Shown here: piece by piece, positions 6,890 to 14,009 of the stretch
Layout: every line of letters starts with the position of its first letter
Numbering within the stretch: the first letter of the stretch is position 1
Source: a virus
Virus record (IMG/VR): IMGVR_UViG_3300030098_004828
Coordinates: 1-64,000 of that record
Strand: one strand, 5' to 3'
DNA: 64,000 bases
Position numbers and translations under genes: made by a program
The notes under the pieces: model-generated
Seen by the model: the letters and a program-made list of their open reading frames with translations, nothing else
Told to the model about the DNA's origin: nothing
Databases searched by the model: none

Positions 6890-7992
6890 TTATCTAATGG
6901 ATTAAAATATTTAACTTTATTACTATCAAAATTACTAAGTGCGGAGTTTACCCACTTTACATCTTGAGTATTCTTATAACATAATATATGACATACAGCT
7001 GTCTCACTAGGATTAAGTCTTAGTAGCCTACCAATCCTCTGTGCTGACTTACGTTCATTACCATATGCATGCATAATAATACCTTGACGTAAATTAGGTA
7101 TTGTAACTCCTTCACTCAGTTGTAATACACAAGATAGTTTATCAATTCTACCATCACTGAATAACTGTAAATTATCCTCCGATGCAGTGTTTTTAGAATG
7201 ATAACTATGTTTACACATTCTATCAGCTTGTGCTTGCGTATTTGCAAAAACAATACATTTTTGTCCTATATTATTCATTAAACCCTTGGCATACTCCTCT
7301 TTAGTAGTATAATCCATCATGGATTTCATTCTCATTATAGACAAATACTGTCTTTGCTTAGGTGTTTGGGCATCACCCAAAGCACCTGTAAAATAATCAT
7401 AATCTGATTGTTCACTTGTATACCAAGATCTACCATCCTTAGTAGACTTTTTAAGTCTTTTTAATTTAGATAGTTCTAGTTCATGAACAACAATTTTATA
7501 ATTATTAAGTATATCATTGTCAGCTGCATCATCTACACTAAATGTATATTTAACAGGACAATACTTATTAACCATCTTTAATTTCTCTCCTCTTTTAGGT
7601 GGTGTACCAGTTAAACCTAATATTCTACCTTTAAATTCAGAGAGAAATGTTTCATGTGTTTCTAATAAACTATGACATTCATCTAAATAAACTACATCAT
7701 AATCTCTTGGATTAAGTTTATTTAATGATAAATATGTTGTAAACTTTATATGACTTTCTACCCATTTTTTATCTAATAATTCTAATTCTTTGATCCAAGA
7801 GTCTTTTACAGACCACTTTGGAACAACAACTAAAACTCTTATAAATGCATCATATAGTTTTTCTAAATGGTTGATAGCAATTCTTGTCTTACCAACACCC
7901 ATAGATATACCGAGCGTTGCTCTTTTATTATTAATTGCTATATCTAAAGCATCTGATTGTACTTTATCTCTTGAGATTTCTTCCACAATCAT
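6886..7992 (-). CDS. SF2 DEAD/DEAH-type helicase
   Basis: A 368-residue superfamily 2 helicase. Motif I is MGVGKT (Lys35), motif Ia-like VVVPKW follows, motif II is LDECH (Asp104 to His107), motif III is LTGTPP, and motif VI is SAQRIGRLLR near residue 326. Both RecA-like domains are present but compact, similar to the phage UvsW/RecG-like or DEXH helicases that remodel replication and recombination intermediates. Asp-Glu-Cys-His is a DEXH variant. It starts at ATG 7992, overlapping the next membrane gene by 4 bases. Confidence 0.85.
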   Translation of the reverse strand: MIVEEISRDKVQSDALDIAINNKRATLGISMGVGKTRIAINHLEKLYDAFIRVLVVVPKWSVKDSWIKELELLDKKWVESHIKFTTYLSLNKLNPRDYDVVYLDECHSLLETHETFLSEFKGRILGLTGTPPKRGEKLKMVNKYCPVKYTFSVDDAADNDILNNYKIVVHELELSKLKRLKKSTKDGRSWYTSEQSDYDYFTGALGDAQTPKQRQYLSIMRMKSMMDYTTKEEYAKGLMNNIGQKCIVFANTQAQADRMCKHSYHSKNTASEDNLQLFSDGRIDKLSCVLQLSEGVTIPNLRQGIIMHAYGNERKSAQRIGRLLRLNPSETAVCHILCYKNTQDVKWVNSALSNFDSNKVKYFNPLDK

Positions 7993-8192
7993 TTCTTTTG
8001 CTTACTTGTTATAGCATATAGTACAAATATACCAAATGCCAATAATATTACAGATCCTATAAATGATACTATAGGCATTAATCCTAAAATTAATGCATAA
8101 GTCACACCATATAAACCTCCTATAATTGCTGCTGTCATTATGATTACAGTAGCAAAAAATTTTAACATACTAATTATTTTCTTTTTCATCAT
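7989..8192 (-). CDS. Small two-span membrane protein
   Basis: A 67-residue, strongly hydrophobic protein with two predicted membrane helices (FFATVIIMTAAIIGGLYGV and FIGSVILLAFGIFVLYAI) and Lys at both ends. That shape would fit a holin or superinfection-exclusion protein. It lies in the early-type leftward block, away from the late lysis-like genes, so a host membrane effect is as plausible as lysis. Confidence 0.5.
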   Translation of the reverse strand: MMKKKIISMLKFFATVIIMTAAIIGGLYGVTYALILGLMPIVSFIGSVILLAFGIFVLYAITSKQKK

Positions 8193-8433
8193 TATTTCTT
8201 TTTATATTATTTTTTTTTAATAGTCTATCAATCATATCATTGTGTTTTTCATTTAATTTTTCAGGCATGTCCTTTGTAAATGAATCCATTATTTTAAATT
8301 GATTTGTTTCATTTATTATATGCAATAATGTTTCTTGATCTATTATCTCAGGATTATCCGTGAGAAACATAGCAAGTTCATATAATTGCTCTTTTTTTAA
8401 GTTTTGTGCTAAATATCTTAATAATTCTATCAT
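8170..8433 (-). CDS. Hypothetical helical protein (87 residues)
   Basis: An all-helical, charged protein (RYLAQNLKKEQLYELAMFLTD; DMPEKLNEKHNDMIDRLLKK). No family recognised. It overlaps the upstream 37-residue membrane gene as ATGA and the downstream membrane gene by 23 bases, so the three genes between 8.0 and 8.5 kb look translationally coupled and may act together. Confidence 0.55.
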   Translation of the reverse strand: MIELLRYLAQNLKKEQLYELAMFLTDNPEIIDQETLLHIINETNQFKIMDSFTKDMPEKLNEKHNDMIDRLLKKNNIKRNNDEKENN

Positions 8434-8543
8434 AATTCAGGTCCTACTAATATTAAATCTATTGATAATGCTGCAAAAACTAATATTGCAAATATTAATA
8501 ATATAACAACAAATAAAGCTGTTTCTTTTGTTCCTTTTTCCAT
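8430..8543 (-). CDS. Tiny membrane peptide (37 residues)
   Basis: Hand translation from ATG 8543 to TGA 8430 gives MEKGTKETALFV followed by a long hydrophobic helix (VILLIFAILVFAALSIDL). The stop overlaps the next start as ATGA, which is the usual coupling in this block and supports expression. It fills an otherwise unexplained 112-base gap. Function unknown. Confidence 0.5.
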   Translation of the reverse strand: MEKGTKETALFVVILLIFAILVFAALSIDLILVGPEL

Positions 8544-8545
8544 TT

Positions 8546-8809
8546 TTATATTCTTTTAATTGAAAATCCTAATTCTTCTGCCTCTATTGGATTTAATTCT
8601 ATCCAAGTATGACAGCTTCTACATACTGATAACCAAGTAGTTACATCATTATGATATTTACCTCTACCTTTTTTGTGATGAACTTCAGTTGATTTATGAG
8701 AACATCTAGGAAGTGCAGCTTGACACATAGGATAGTCATTAAGAAATACCCCTCTTAATTTACTATACTTTGCATCAATCCGCTGCATCTTCTTAGATTT
8801 ATTCTTCAT
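8546..8809 (-). CDS. HNH-family endonuclease-like protein
   Basis: An 87-residue protein with a compact HNH fold: a Cys pair (CQAALPRC), the catalytic-type VHHKKGRG with two His, then WLSVCRSCHTWIELNP holding CxxCH. The Cys residues would bind a structural zinc, with His-Asn-His chemistry cutting DNA. The single-domain size is typical of free-standing phage HNH proteins. It overlaps the next gene by 4 bases. A homing role cannot be excluded, but tight packing in the operon suggests a resident phage gene. Confidence 0.7.
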   Translation of the reverse strand: MKNKSKKMQRIDAKYSKLRGVFLNDYPMCQAALPRCSHKSTEVHHKKGRGKYHNDVTTWLSVCRSCHTWIELNPIEAEELGFSIKRI

Positions 8810-9324
8810 ATTGCTTTCTTTAAACTAAAATAGTTTTTAGGTAATAATCCTACACTTATAAACTTTATGATTACATCTTCATAGTTTATTCCTAATTCTT
8901 TTAAAGTCATTTTATTCTTATAATCAGGCAAATATTCAAATGGTGTTTCATGTATTGCTCTACCTAATTCTGATTTAGCAAATATACGAAAAATTGGCTG
9001 AATCTGTTTATAAGAAACAAACTGTTTTAGTTCATTGATAACATTTTGAGCACGTTTCCATACTTTAGTAATTCTTCTCTTTTTATCCCAATGCATTTTT
9101 TCTATTTCTTCTTTTTTATACATCTTTAATCCATGTAACACTCTTTTAAATAAAAAATGCTGATATGGATTTAACTTTGTATATACAATAGGTTGAGCTA
9201 AATCTTTACTAATTAATTGATATTCAGTTAATAATCCTAAATATTCATATCTTTTTTTTAATCTATCAGCCTCCAATGAAGCTAATTTAGGTTGTAATTT
9301 TTTGTACTGTTCCTGTGAGATCAT
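8806..9324 (-). CDS. Hypothetical basic protein
   Basis: About 172 residues, starting MISQEQYKKLQPKLASLEA at ATG 9324. A longer reading begins at a TTG (9384) and would run through a terminator hairpin, so I reject it. The protein is Lys/Arg/Tyr-rich with a long central helical region (KKEEIEKMHWDKKRRITKVWKRA). This composition suggests nucleic-acid binding, but I recognise no family. Its stop is coupled to the HNH gene start. Confidence 0.6.
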   Translation of the reverse strand: MISQEQYKKLQPKLASLEADRLKKRYEYLGLLTEYQLISKDLAQPIVYTKLNPYQHFLFKRVLHGLKMYKKEEIEKMHWDKKRRITKVWKRAQNVINELKQFVSYKQIQPIFRIFAKSELGRAIHETPFEYLPDYKNKMTLKELGINYEDVIIKFISVGLLPKNYFSLKKAI

Positions 9325-9352
9325 GATCTGGTTTTTTAAGTTGTTAATAAAA

Positions 9353-9378
9353 TAGAAAAGGGCCCAATTAAGGACCCT
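9353..9378 (-). terminator. Rho-independent-like terminator after the second SSB-like gene
   Basis: On the minus strand AGGGTCC, loop TTAATT, then GGGCCCT form a 7-bp stem with one G-U pair, followed by TTTT and an AT-rich tract. It stands between the 201-residue gene ending at 9435 and the gene starting at 9324, and so splits the leftward block into transcription units. Confidence 0.65.
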
Positions 9379-9434
9379 CTTCAAAAAAAATTTAAACTAG
9401 TATTACTACTAGGATCAGTCAAAGTTGATCAATC

Positions 9435-10040
9435 TTATAATTCAAAAGTTTCTTCTTCCATTACTATTTCTTCTTGTGGAGCATTCTCCCCTTCTTCTTT
9501 ATCTTTCTTCTTACTTTTAGGCTTAGCTTTAGCTTCAGGATCTTCTGTAGTATTATCTATCATTTCTTGCATTTCTGCTTGAGTTAGATTTCCTTTCTTT
9601 TCAGTTTCCTCAGAAGCATTAGCTTCTCTAATAGCATCACCATTAGTATGAGCAATAAACTCATCTTCTAATGTACCTGATGCATCATAGAATGCCTTTC
9701 TATAAATAGGTTCTCCATGTCTACAACAAACTATTCCTGTTTCACCTGCTATTTTAAGATCTCTATCTGGATCATTAGCATCAAAAGCTTCTGTTTGTTC
9801 TTTTATAATGATATTACCTGGTAATGGTTGATCAGCAGTTAGACCTATCTCTTGTAAGTCTTCTACTAAACCATGGATTAATGTACTTAAGTTTGATCTT
9901 TTGACCCAACCTGTTGCACTGAATCCAACTCTTGTTTGTGTTAGTCTAACATGACCGTATTCTGGATTGTTTTTTGATACTCTAATTACATTTCCTTGTT
10001 CGTCAGGACTAATCCTAACATTGCTGTTTTTGTTTTCCAT
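9435..10040 (-). CDS. Possible second SSB-like protein with acidic tail
   Basis: A 201-residue protein. The N-terminal 120 residues look like a strand-rich domain (GHVRLTQTRVGFSATGW, then GNIIIKEQTEAF and GIVCCRHGEPIYRKAFY). The rest is a charged, disordered tail (KAKPKSKKKDKEEGE) ending in EEETFEL. The terminal FEL after an acidic stretch matches the tail of the 240-residue SSB-like protein at 840-1562, so both may dock on the same partner. The domain fold itself is not recognised with certainty. Confidence 0.45.
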   Translation of the reverse strand: MENKNSNVRISPDEQGNVIRVSKNNPEYGHVRLTQTRVGFSATGWVKRSNLSTLIHGLVEDLQEIGLTADQPLPGNIIIKEQTEAFDANDPDRDLKIAGETGIVCCRHGEPIYRKAFYDASGTLEDEFIAHTNGDAIREANASEETEKKGNLTQAEMQEMIDNTTEDPEAKAKPKSKKKDKEEGENAPQEEIVMEEETFEL

Positions 10041-10071
10041 TTTTAAAAAATTAATTGATTAATATTATTGA

Positions 10072-10344
10072 TTACACATCATCTCTATGGAAGTAATTAT
10101 CTTCCATTTTTTCTATATCCTTGATTTCATCAAGATTTGGTTCTCTTTCAGGAATATTCCATGTATCAGGATCTTCCTTCTGTTTTTTATTTGTATGAAC
10201 TACAGATTTATAAAAAGGATTGCTAATATCTGATGTAAATTCTTTACCAAGACCATTGAGCTCTCTAAAATCTTGATCATCTAATTCAAGATATTGTTCT
10301 AGAGACATCTCTATTATTCTGCCGTTTGGTAATTGATAAATCAT
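10072..10344 (-). CDS. Hypothetical acidic protein (90 residues)
   Basis: Start placed at ATG 10344; a TTG two codons upstream is less likely. The protein is acidic (LEQYLELDDQDFRELNGLG; EPNLDEIKDIEKMEDNYFH) with no recognised domain. It resembles small phage proteins that carry a short linear binding motif. It lies 31 bases upstream of the second SSB-like gene and probably shares its transcript. Confidence 0.55.
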   Translation of the reverse strand: MIYQLPNGRIIEMSLEQYLELDDQDFRELNGLGKEFTSDISNPFYKSVVHTNKKQKEDPDTWNIPEREPNLDEIKDIEKMEDNYFHRDDV

Positions 10345-10420
10345 ACGCAAATGTATACTATTTTATTTACTTTACATAGTCAAAAAACTTGACCACTTAA
10401 CAAATAAATGAGTAGTATAG
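10345..10420 (-). promoter_or_regulatory. Intergenic region with a small inverted repeat, possible promoter
   Basis: GTCAA (10379-10383) and TTGAC (10389-10393) form a 5-bp inverted repeat with a 5-base spacer in an AT-rich gap. On the minus strand TACATTTG (10355-10348) fits the Bacteroidota TAnnTTTG box, but it is only a few bases from the ATG at 10344, so it may be chance. This gap is the most likely place for a promoter of the genes downstream. Confidence 0.3.
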
Positions 10421-10663
10421 CTATCTTGCAACAAATATTTTTCTTCCTTTTCTATCTATATGTCCTTTTTTCTTTAATTCTTCTAACTTTCTTTGAATTG
10501 TTCTTGGATGTACATCACAAACATCCGCTAACGTGCTAATTAAAGGATAACACCATCCATTTTTATCAGCATAAGTACATACTAAAGCGTATACACCTTT
10601 TGCTGTTAGTGATATTTCTGGATCTGTTAATACATCTTTGTTAACTATTCCAAACCTTTCCAT
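10421..10663 (-). CDS. Winged-helix DNA-binding protein (HTH_36-like)
   Basis: An 80-residue protein matching the HTH_36/replication-initiator winged-helix pattern: an N-terminal segment ISLTAKGVYALVCTYADKNGW, then STLADVCDVHPRTIQRKL as the helix-turn-helix, then a wing (KKGHIDRKGRKIFV). Such domains occur at the N-terminus of plasmid and phage replication proteins and as small regulators. Here it stands alone, so it is likely a transcription or replication regulator of the leftward block. Its start overlaps the upstream gene by 19 bases. Confidence 0.7.
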   Translation of the reverse strand: MERFGIVNKDVLTDPEISLTAKGVYALVCTYADKNGWCYPLISTLADVCDVHPRTIQRKLEELKKKGHIDRKGRKIFVAR

Positions 10664-11076
10664 AATTTTATAATGTTAGATCTTTTTACTCTCAGTTCTT
10701 TAGATGGTTTTGTTTTACTATTTTCTACAGCATGAAAATCTACTGTTAATTTATATTCAGTTGAATAAGGACTACAACTATCTCTATAACTAGCATCATT
10801 TATAATAGTACCTTTAATATATCCTTCATCACACATTTTTAATGCATCTTTCATTAAATCATCTTCATACACATCAGTTAGATCATACTTATTATCTTTA
10901 GGATCAAACCATACTATATCTCCTTTCTTAAAGTATATGTGTTCTTTTTCATTTACTATTTCATCCATTATTGTACCTTTTTGTTCATCAGTGAGATATG
11001 ATATCATCATTGCTACTATGAACTCATCTGTTAGTGAATCTTTTATTACCTTTTGTGTTATTTTATTTATATTCAT
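10645..11076 (-). CDS. Hypothetical protein (143 residues)
   Basis: Helical N-terminus (KITQKVIKDSLTDEFIVAMM) and a strand-rich C-terminal part (HIYFKKGDIVWFDPKDNKYD; STEYKLTVDFHAVENS; LRVKRSNIIKLW). The KKGDIVWF segment looks like an SH3-like barrel, often a nucleic-acid or protein-binding fold. No family recognised with confidence. It overlaps the winged-helix gene and is probably coexpressed with it. Confidence 0.55.
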   Translation of the reverse strand: MNINKITQKVIKDSLTDEFIVAMMISYLTDEQKGTIMDEIVNEKEHIYFKKGDIVWFDPKDNKYDLTDVYEDDLMKDALKMCDEGYIKGTIINDASYRDSCSPYSTEYKLTVDFHAVENSKTKPSKELRVKRSNIIKLWKGLE

Positions 11077-11147
11077 TTTATTATTATTTTATTTATTATT
11101 AAATTCTGGTATTGTTATGTATGACATCTAAGTCACATTTGGACTAA

Positions 11148-11169
11148 AGGAGCAACCTAAGCTGCTCCT
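11148..11169 (-). terminator. Hairpin after the 208-residue gene
   Basis: AGGAGCA and TGCTCCT form a perfect 7-bp stem with an 8-base loop. On the minus strand the stem is followed by TTTAG. It stands 50 bases beyond the stop of the gene at 11219-11845 and 72 bases before the next start, a good position for a terminator. Confidence 0.55.
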
Positions 11170-11218
11170 CTAATCACTACTCACTTAAACAGAACAGGCA
11201 ATCACACCTATTCAAACG

Positions 11219-11845
11219 TTAGAATGAGAATTTTTTAACTATAAATACATCACGCATGTGATCATCATCACTTTCACGCGAAATATTTGTTAGAATATCT
11301 AAAAGATTTACATTTTTAAGATAAGATTTAAATCTAGACAATATATTATTCATCTCTTTTATCTCATTAATGTTTTCTTTATGATTTAACAAACCTAATC
11401 CTTTAACAGTACATTTATTTGACATATATATTCCATACTCATCAAAATCTATTTCATACTTATCAAACTTCCATTTGTAATAGCATCCTTTCTGATACTG
11501 ACAAATGTTATACATCTTTATTGTTTCATTAAGTAATAAATTATAGATTTTATTCATCCACTGAGTATTCCTACTAAAAGTAGAAAAACTTCTCTCAGTT
11601 AAATTATCCTGAGGATAATAACTCTGAGTTGTATTGGTATTAAAATATCTTTGATGTATTGTAACATCTACTCCTTTATGTATATCAGTATTTGATATAC
11701 ATACTGTAGCAGCATGTCCTTTAAAAGATTTACCAGGTTGTAATTCTAACAATCTTTTGTTAAAAATATCACCATTCTTTTCCCTATAATCTGCTTCAGT
11801 TTCTTTTTTATGTATCCATTTAAATATATTATATAATTCTTTCAT
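11219..11845 (-). CDS. Hypothetical protein (208 residues)
   Basis: I do not recognise it. The N-terminal part is charged (FKWIHKKETEADYREKNGD) and the middle alternates strands and Asn/Thr/Tyr-rich loops (VTIHQRYFNTNTTQSYYPQ), with a Cys/Tyr stretch (MYNICQYQKGCYYKWKF). The C-terminal third is helical. It is flanked on both sides by hairpins (11148-11169 and 11880-11901), so it may be transcribed as a separate unit. Confidence 0.55.
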   Translation of the reverse strand: MKELYNIFKWIHKKETEADYREKNGDIFNKRLLELQPGKSFKGHAATVCISNTDIHKGVDVTIHQRYFNTNTTQSYYPQDNLTERSFSTFSRNTQWMNKIYNLLLNETIKMYNICQYQKGCYYKWKFDKYEIDFDEYGIYMSNKCTVKGLGLLNHKENINEIKEMNNILSRFKSYLKNVNLLDILTNISRESDDDHMRDVFIVKKFSF

Positions 11846-11879
11846 TGTTTTTGTTTTTAATTGTTGAAACTGTTTTTGT

Positions 11880-11901
11880 TGCGCTAGTTAAGGTCAGCGC
11901 A
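11880..11901 (-). terminator. GC-rich hairpin between two leftward genes
   Basis: TGCGCT (11880-11885) and AGCGCA (11896-11901) pair perfectly around a 10-base loop, in an otherwise AT-rich gap. No T run follows on the minus strand (it continues ACAAAAAC), so it may be an inefficient terminator or an RNA-stability element. Confidence 0.4.
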
Positions 11902-11915
11902 CAACCTGTTAAGAT

Positions 11916-12308
11916 TTAATTGATTCTTTTCCATGTATCACATTCAGATTCATCAACTACTTTGATTTCACTTGCAGGAATAATAAAAGAAAAATCTTTA
12001 TTCATCTCAACCAAATAATTATTAACTAAATCATTTATCATATCTTCAGACATACTAACAGGACCACCATCAGGTAAGATACCTTTATCAAAATCCCATA
12101 CTTCATATCCTAATGTTTCATACAAACCAGTCCAATCTCTTCCTCCCATTCTTTCTTTCATCTCTGCTTTCTTCTTATCAGTTGATCTAACAATTGATAA
12201 TGATAAACCATTTCTAAATGGTATTAATGTCTGTATTGTACCAACATAAGAGTCTTCAAATGTTTTAACGATGCCACAATCTATGGCTAAGTCTAAATAA
12301 AATTTCAT
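11916..12308 (-). CDS. Hypothetical protein (130 residues)
   Basis: A protein with an N-terminal FYLDLAIDCGIVKTFEDS segment, a middle that reads like an edge-strand and loop region (ERMGGRDWTGLYETLGYEVW), and a C-terminal helix plus strand (MSEDMINDLVNNYLVEMN). Codon use is like the rest of the leftward block. Family unknown. It is the first well-supported leftward gene after the non-coding region. Confidence 0.55.
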   Translation of the reverse strand: MKFYLDLAIDCGIVKTFEDSYVGTIQTLIPFRNGLSLSIVRSTDKKKAEMKERMGGRDWTGLYETLGYEVWDFDKGILPDGGPVSMSEDMINDLVNNYLVEMNKDFSFIIPASEIKVVDESECDTWKRIN

Positions 12309-12350
12309 AAGTTCTGTTTTAAGTGATTAATATTAATTGATTTGAACAGT

Positions 12351-12614
12351 TTACTCTGTTGTTTCTCTATGGCTGAGTGAGTGACCATTTCCGCTAACAT
12401 TATATGACATGTCTGTCATATTACACACACTATGTATTCCTACATAGTAGCAAGCATTACCGCATTTTATCCTGTGCTGGCAGTTGTTCATCCTACAGTC
12501 CATAGAATCAATGATTACATCACGAGTTGTAAACTCTTCAGAGAAGTACCTTCCCCTATCTAAGTACAATAGTAAACTATTATACCACGCCTTGTGCCCA
12601 AGGTAGATAACCAT
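12351..12614 (-). CDS. Doubtful Cys-rich ORF (87 residues)
   Basis: The ORF encodes a His/Cys-rich peptide (MDCRMNNCQHRIKCGNACYY) with a hydrophobic start. It has an ATG at 12614, but its base composition follows the neighbouring non-coding, hairpin-rich region rather than the AT-rich genes. It may be a real small zinc-binding protein or a chance ORF. Included at low confidence because the region otherwise lacks genes. Confidence 0.25.
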   Translation of the reverse strand: MVIYLGHKAWYNSLLLYLDRGRYFSEEFTTRDVIIDSMDCRMNNCQHRIKCGNACYYVGIHSVCNMTDMSYNVSGNGHSLSHRETTE

Positions 12615-13135
12615 ATCATCTCAACTATAGCCTTGCGAGCTATAACTGTTCCCATATTACAGGGAAATAAGGTAATTGTCCTTATAAGATGTCCAATGAC
12701 TTTTACTTTTCTATTAATAATTGATTATGTCACGTAAGTGTGACTAACTATATTAACTAACCTAGATCCAAGCAGTGCATCAGAAATGTAACCATCATCC
12801 CTTTCAGGACAACGCACTACAACTGCTCAGTGTAAATATGTCTATTTACGTTACTTCACGATGCTGTAACCACATCATTTGTAATGAATACAACAGTAAC
12901 TCTATACCTAGAGTGTCCATCATATTCTAATAGTTTACCTGTTGTGCTTTCACACTCAATACCAACGGCTATTGGTATCACAACTCATCCATAAGGACAT
13001 TGTTGTGGTTACTACCTTGCATACATGGATTGCTAATGCAACGCTACTAAGGTGCTAACCTGTTCACTTTATTCCTATTACTAGGCTTATCCTATTGACT
13101 ATATGCAGCCAAAATACTACCGAAGTAGTACATAG

Positions 13136-13213
13136 TGGAGATGCTCAGAATTGAACTGAGATACTACATAGTACCACAAGTGGTCTTCTATGCAGGCAAA
13201 ACCTTTCATCCCC
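13136..13213 (-). ncRNA. tRNA-like / minimal tmRNA-like element
   Basis: On the minus strand the 78 bases fold as GGGGATG paired with CATCTCC (7-bp acceptor, one G-U), a T arm CTCAG-TTCAATT-CTGAG with perfect stem, and discriminator A with no encoded CCA. The 5' part AAAGGTTTTGCC lacks a normal D arm but resembles the tmRNA D-loop. Next comes a 7-bp stem TGCATAG/CTATGTA (one G-U) capped by a small hairpin (ACCAC/GTGGT) instead of a 7-base anticodon loop. A canonical tRNA is excluded by that loop; a degenerate tRNA is the alternative. Confidence 0.5.
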
Positions 13214-13514
13214 ATTTTATTTGCCTCCGTTACTATAATTCTACTATAGAGAGAGAACAAACTAATTAACTCTAATCATTCCAACCATATGGATGTGTAT
13301 GTGTAACAATACTAATGATTATAGCTATATCTTATTTTAATGCTGTTGAGTTCAGCTGATTACTATTAAGGTGGTAAAAAGTGGTGTTTTGTGGTAATCA
13401 TACACATTCACACGCACATAAGAAAAGAATTAAACACTAAACAAAGCATAATGTGCATATACAACTGATATCATCAGGATATGGAGTGATCATGCTCTAT
13501 TTAAGTGAGTATTG

Positions 13515-13559
13515 TAAGTCTATTAAGTCTATTCAGTCTACAGTAAGTCTATTCAGTCC
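13515..13559. repeat. Iteron-like direct repeats
   Basis: Five near-identical heptamers T(A/C)AGTC(T/C) begin at 13515, 13524, 13533, 13544 and 13553, spaced 9, 9, 11 and 9 bases. They stand at the edge of the non-coding region, next to the 134-residue gene terminator. Evenly spaced short repeats like these are typical binding sites for replication initiators or regulators. Confidence 0.5.
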
Positions 13560-13567
13560 TCTTTAAT

Positions 13568-13594
13568 GGAAGGAGAGGATTGCTCCTCTCTTCC
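13568..13594 (-). terminator. Strong hairpin terminator after the 134-residue gene
   Basis: GAGAGGA and TCCTCTC pair around TTGC, extended by GGAA/TTCC with one bulged G, giving an 11-bp stem. It begins 10 bases beyond the stop of the leftward gene at 13605-14009 and separates it from the iteron region. Confidence 0.6.
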
Positions 13595-13604
13595 ACCCCA
13601 AGAA

Positions 13605-14009
13605 TTACTTCTTGGCTGCAGCCTTAGGCTTGTCCTCAGGCTCAGATGCTGCATCAGTCTCTTGCGAAGCAAGATACTTATCAGCATAGCCAGGTATTGG
13701 TTCAACCCAATACATGCCAGACTCTACGTCTGTAGGATTACCATCTTCATCCAGTTCCATTATTGGTACTGATGAGAATCTCCACCCAGGCATTTCCTGG
13801 TCCTGTTCAAGACCCAGTTCGTGGATGTCAACTCCTGTTGGCAAATCAACTGCAGCTATAAGACCCCAAGTAGTATCTTTAGATGCTTCTTGGTTTCTTG
13901 CCTCTACCACTACACCATTTATAATGGCTTTAGTTGTAGACAGCTTCTTAGATTTGACAATAAGAGCATCGCTCTTGTCACTCTGTTCATGGAAAATTAC
14001 TTTTTTCAT
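13605..14009 (-). CDS. Hypothetical protein, first leftward gene from the divergence point
   Basis: A 134-residue protein. The strand-rich core (AIINGVVVEARNQEA; TTWGLIAAVDLPTGVDIHE; PGWRFSSVPIMELDEDG) is followed by a disordered tail of Glu/Asp then Lys/Ala (DAASEPEDKPKAAAKK). The GC content is higher than that of its neighbours. Its position and its own strong terminator suggest a separately expressed, possibly very early, gene. A small ssDNA- or dsDNA-binding role is conceivable but not shown. Confidence 0.6.
   Translation of the reverse strand: MKKVIFHEQSDKSDALIVKSKKLSTTKAIINGVVVEARNQEASKDTTWGLIAAVDLPTGVDIHELGLEQDQEMPGWRFSSVPIMELDEDGNPTDVESGMYWVEPIPGYADKYLASQETDAASEPEDKPKAAAKK

Larger units (their letters stand above)
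12615..13567. other. Structured non-coding region, possible replication origin or RNA locus
   Basis: About 950 bases without a convincing gene. It is visibly richer in G and C than its surroundings and packed with perfect inverted repeats: TATAGC/GCTATA (12626-12644), GTAAATA/TATTTAC (12832-12849), ATACCAA/TTGGTAT (12959-12978), TTGCAT/ATGCAA (13018-13041 area) and TACTAC/GTAGTA with a CGAA loop (13115-13130). It also carries the tRNA/tmRNA-like fold at 13136-13213 and iterons at 13515-13559. It lies where the leftward and rightward arms diverge, a common place for an origin. Confidence 0.5.

Noticed and set aside
9325-9384. N-terminal extension of the gene at 8806-9324 to a TTG at 9384
   Set aside because: The extension would translate through the terminator hairpin at 9353-9378 and starts with TTG; ATG 9324 is the better start.
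12615-13567. Cluster of canonical tRNA genes in the non-coding region
   Set aside because: Only one T arm was found, and its element has no 7-base anticodon loop. The other hairpins lack acceptor and T arms.
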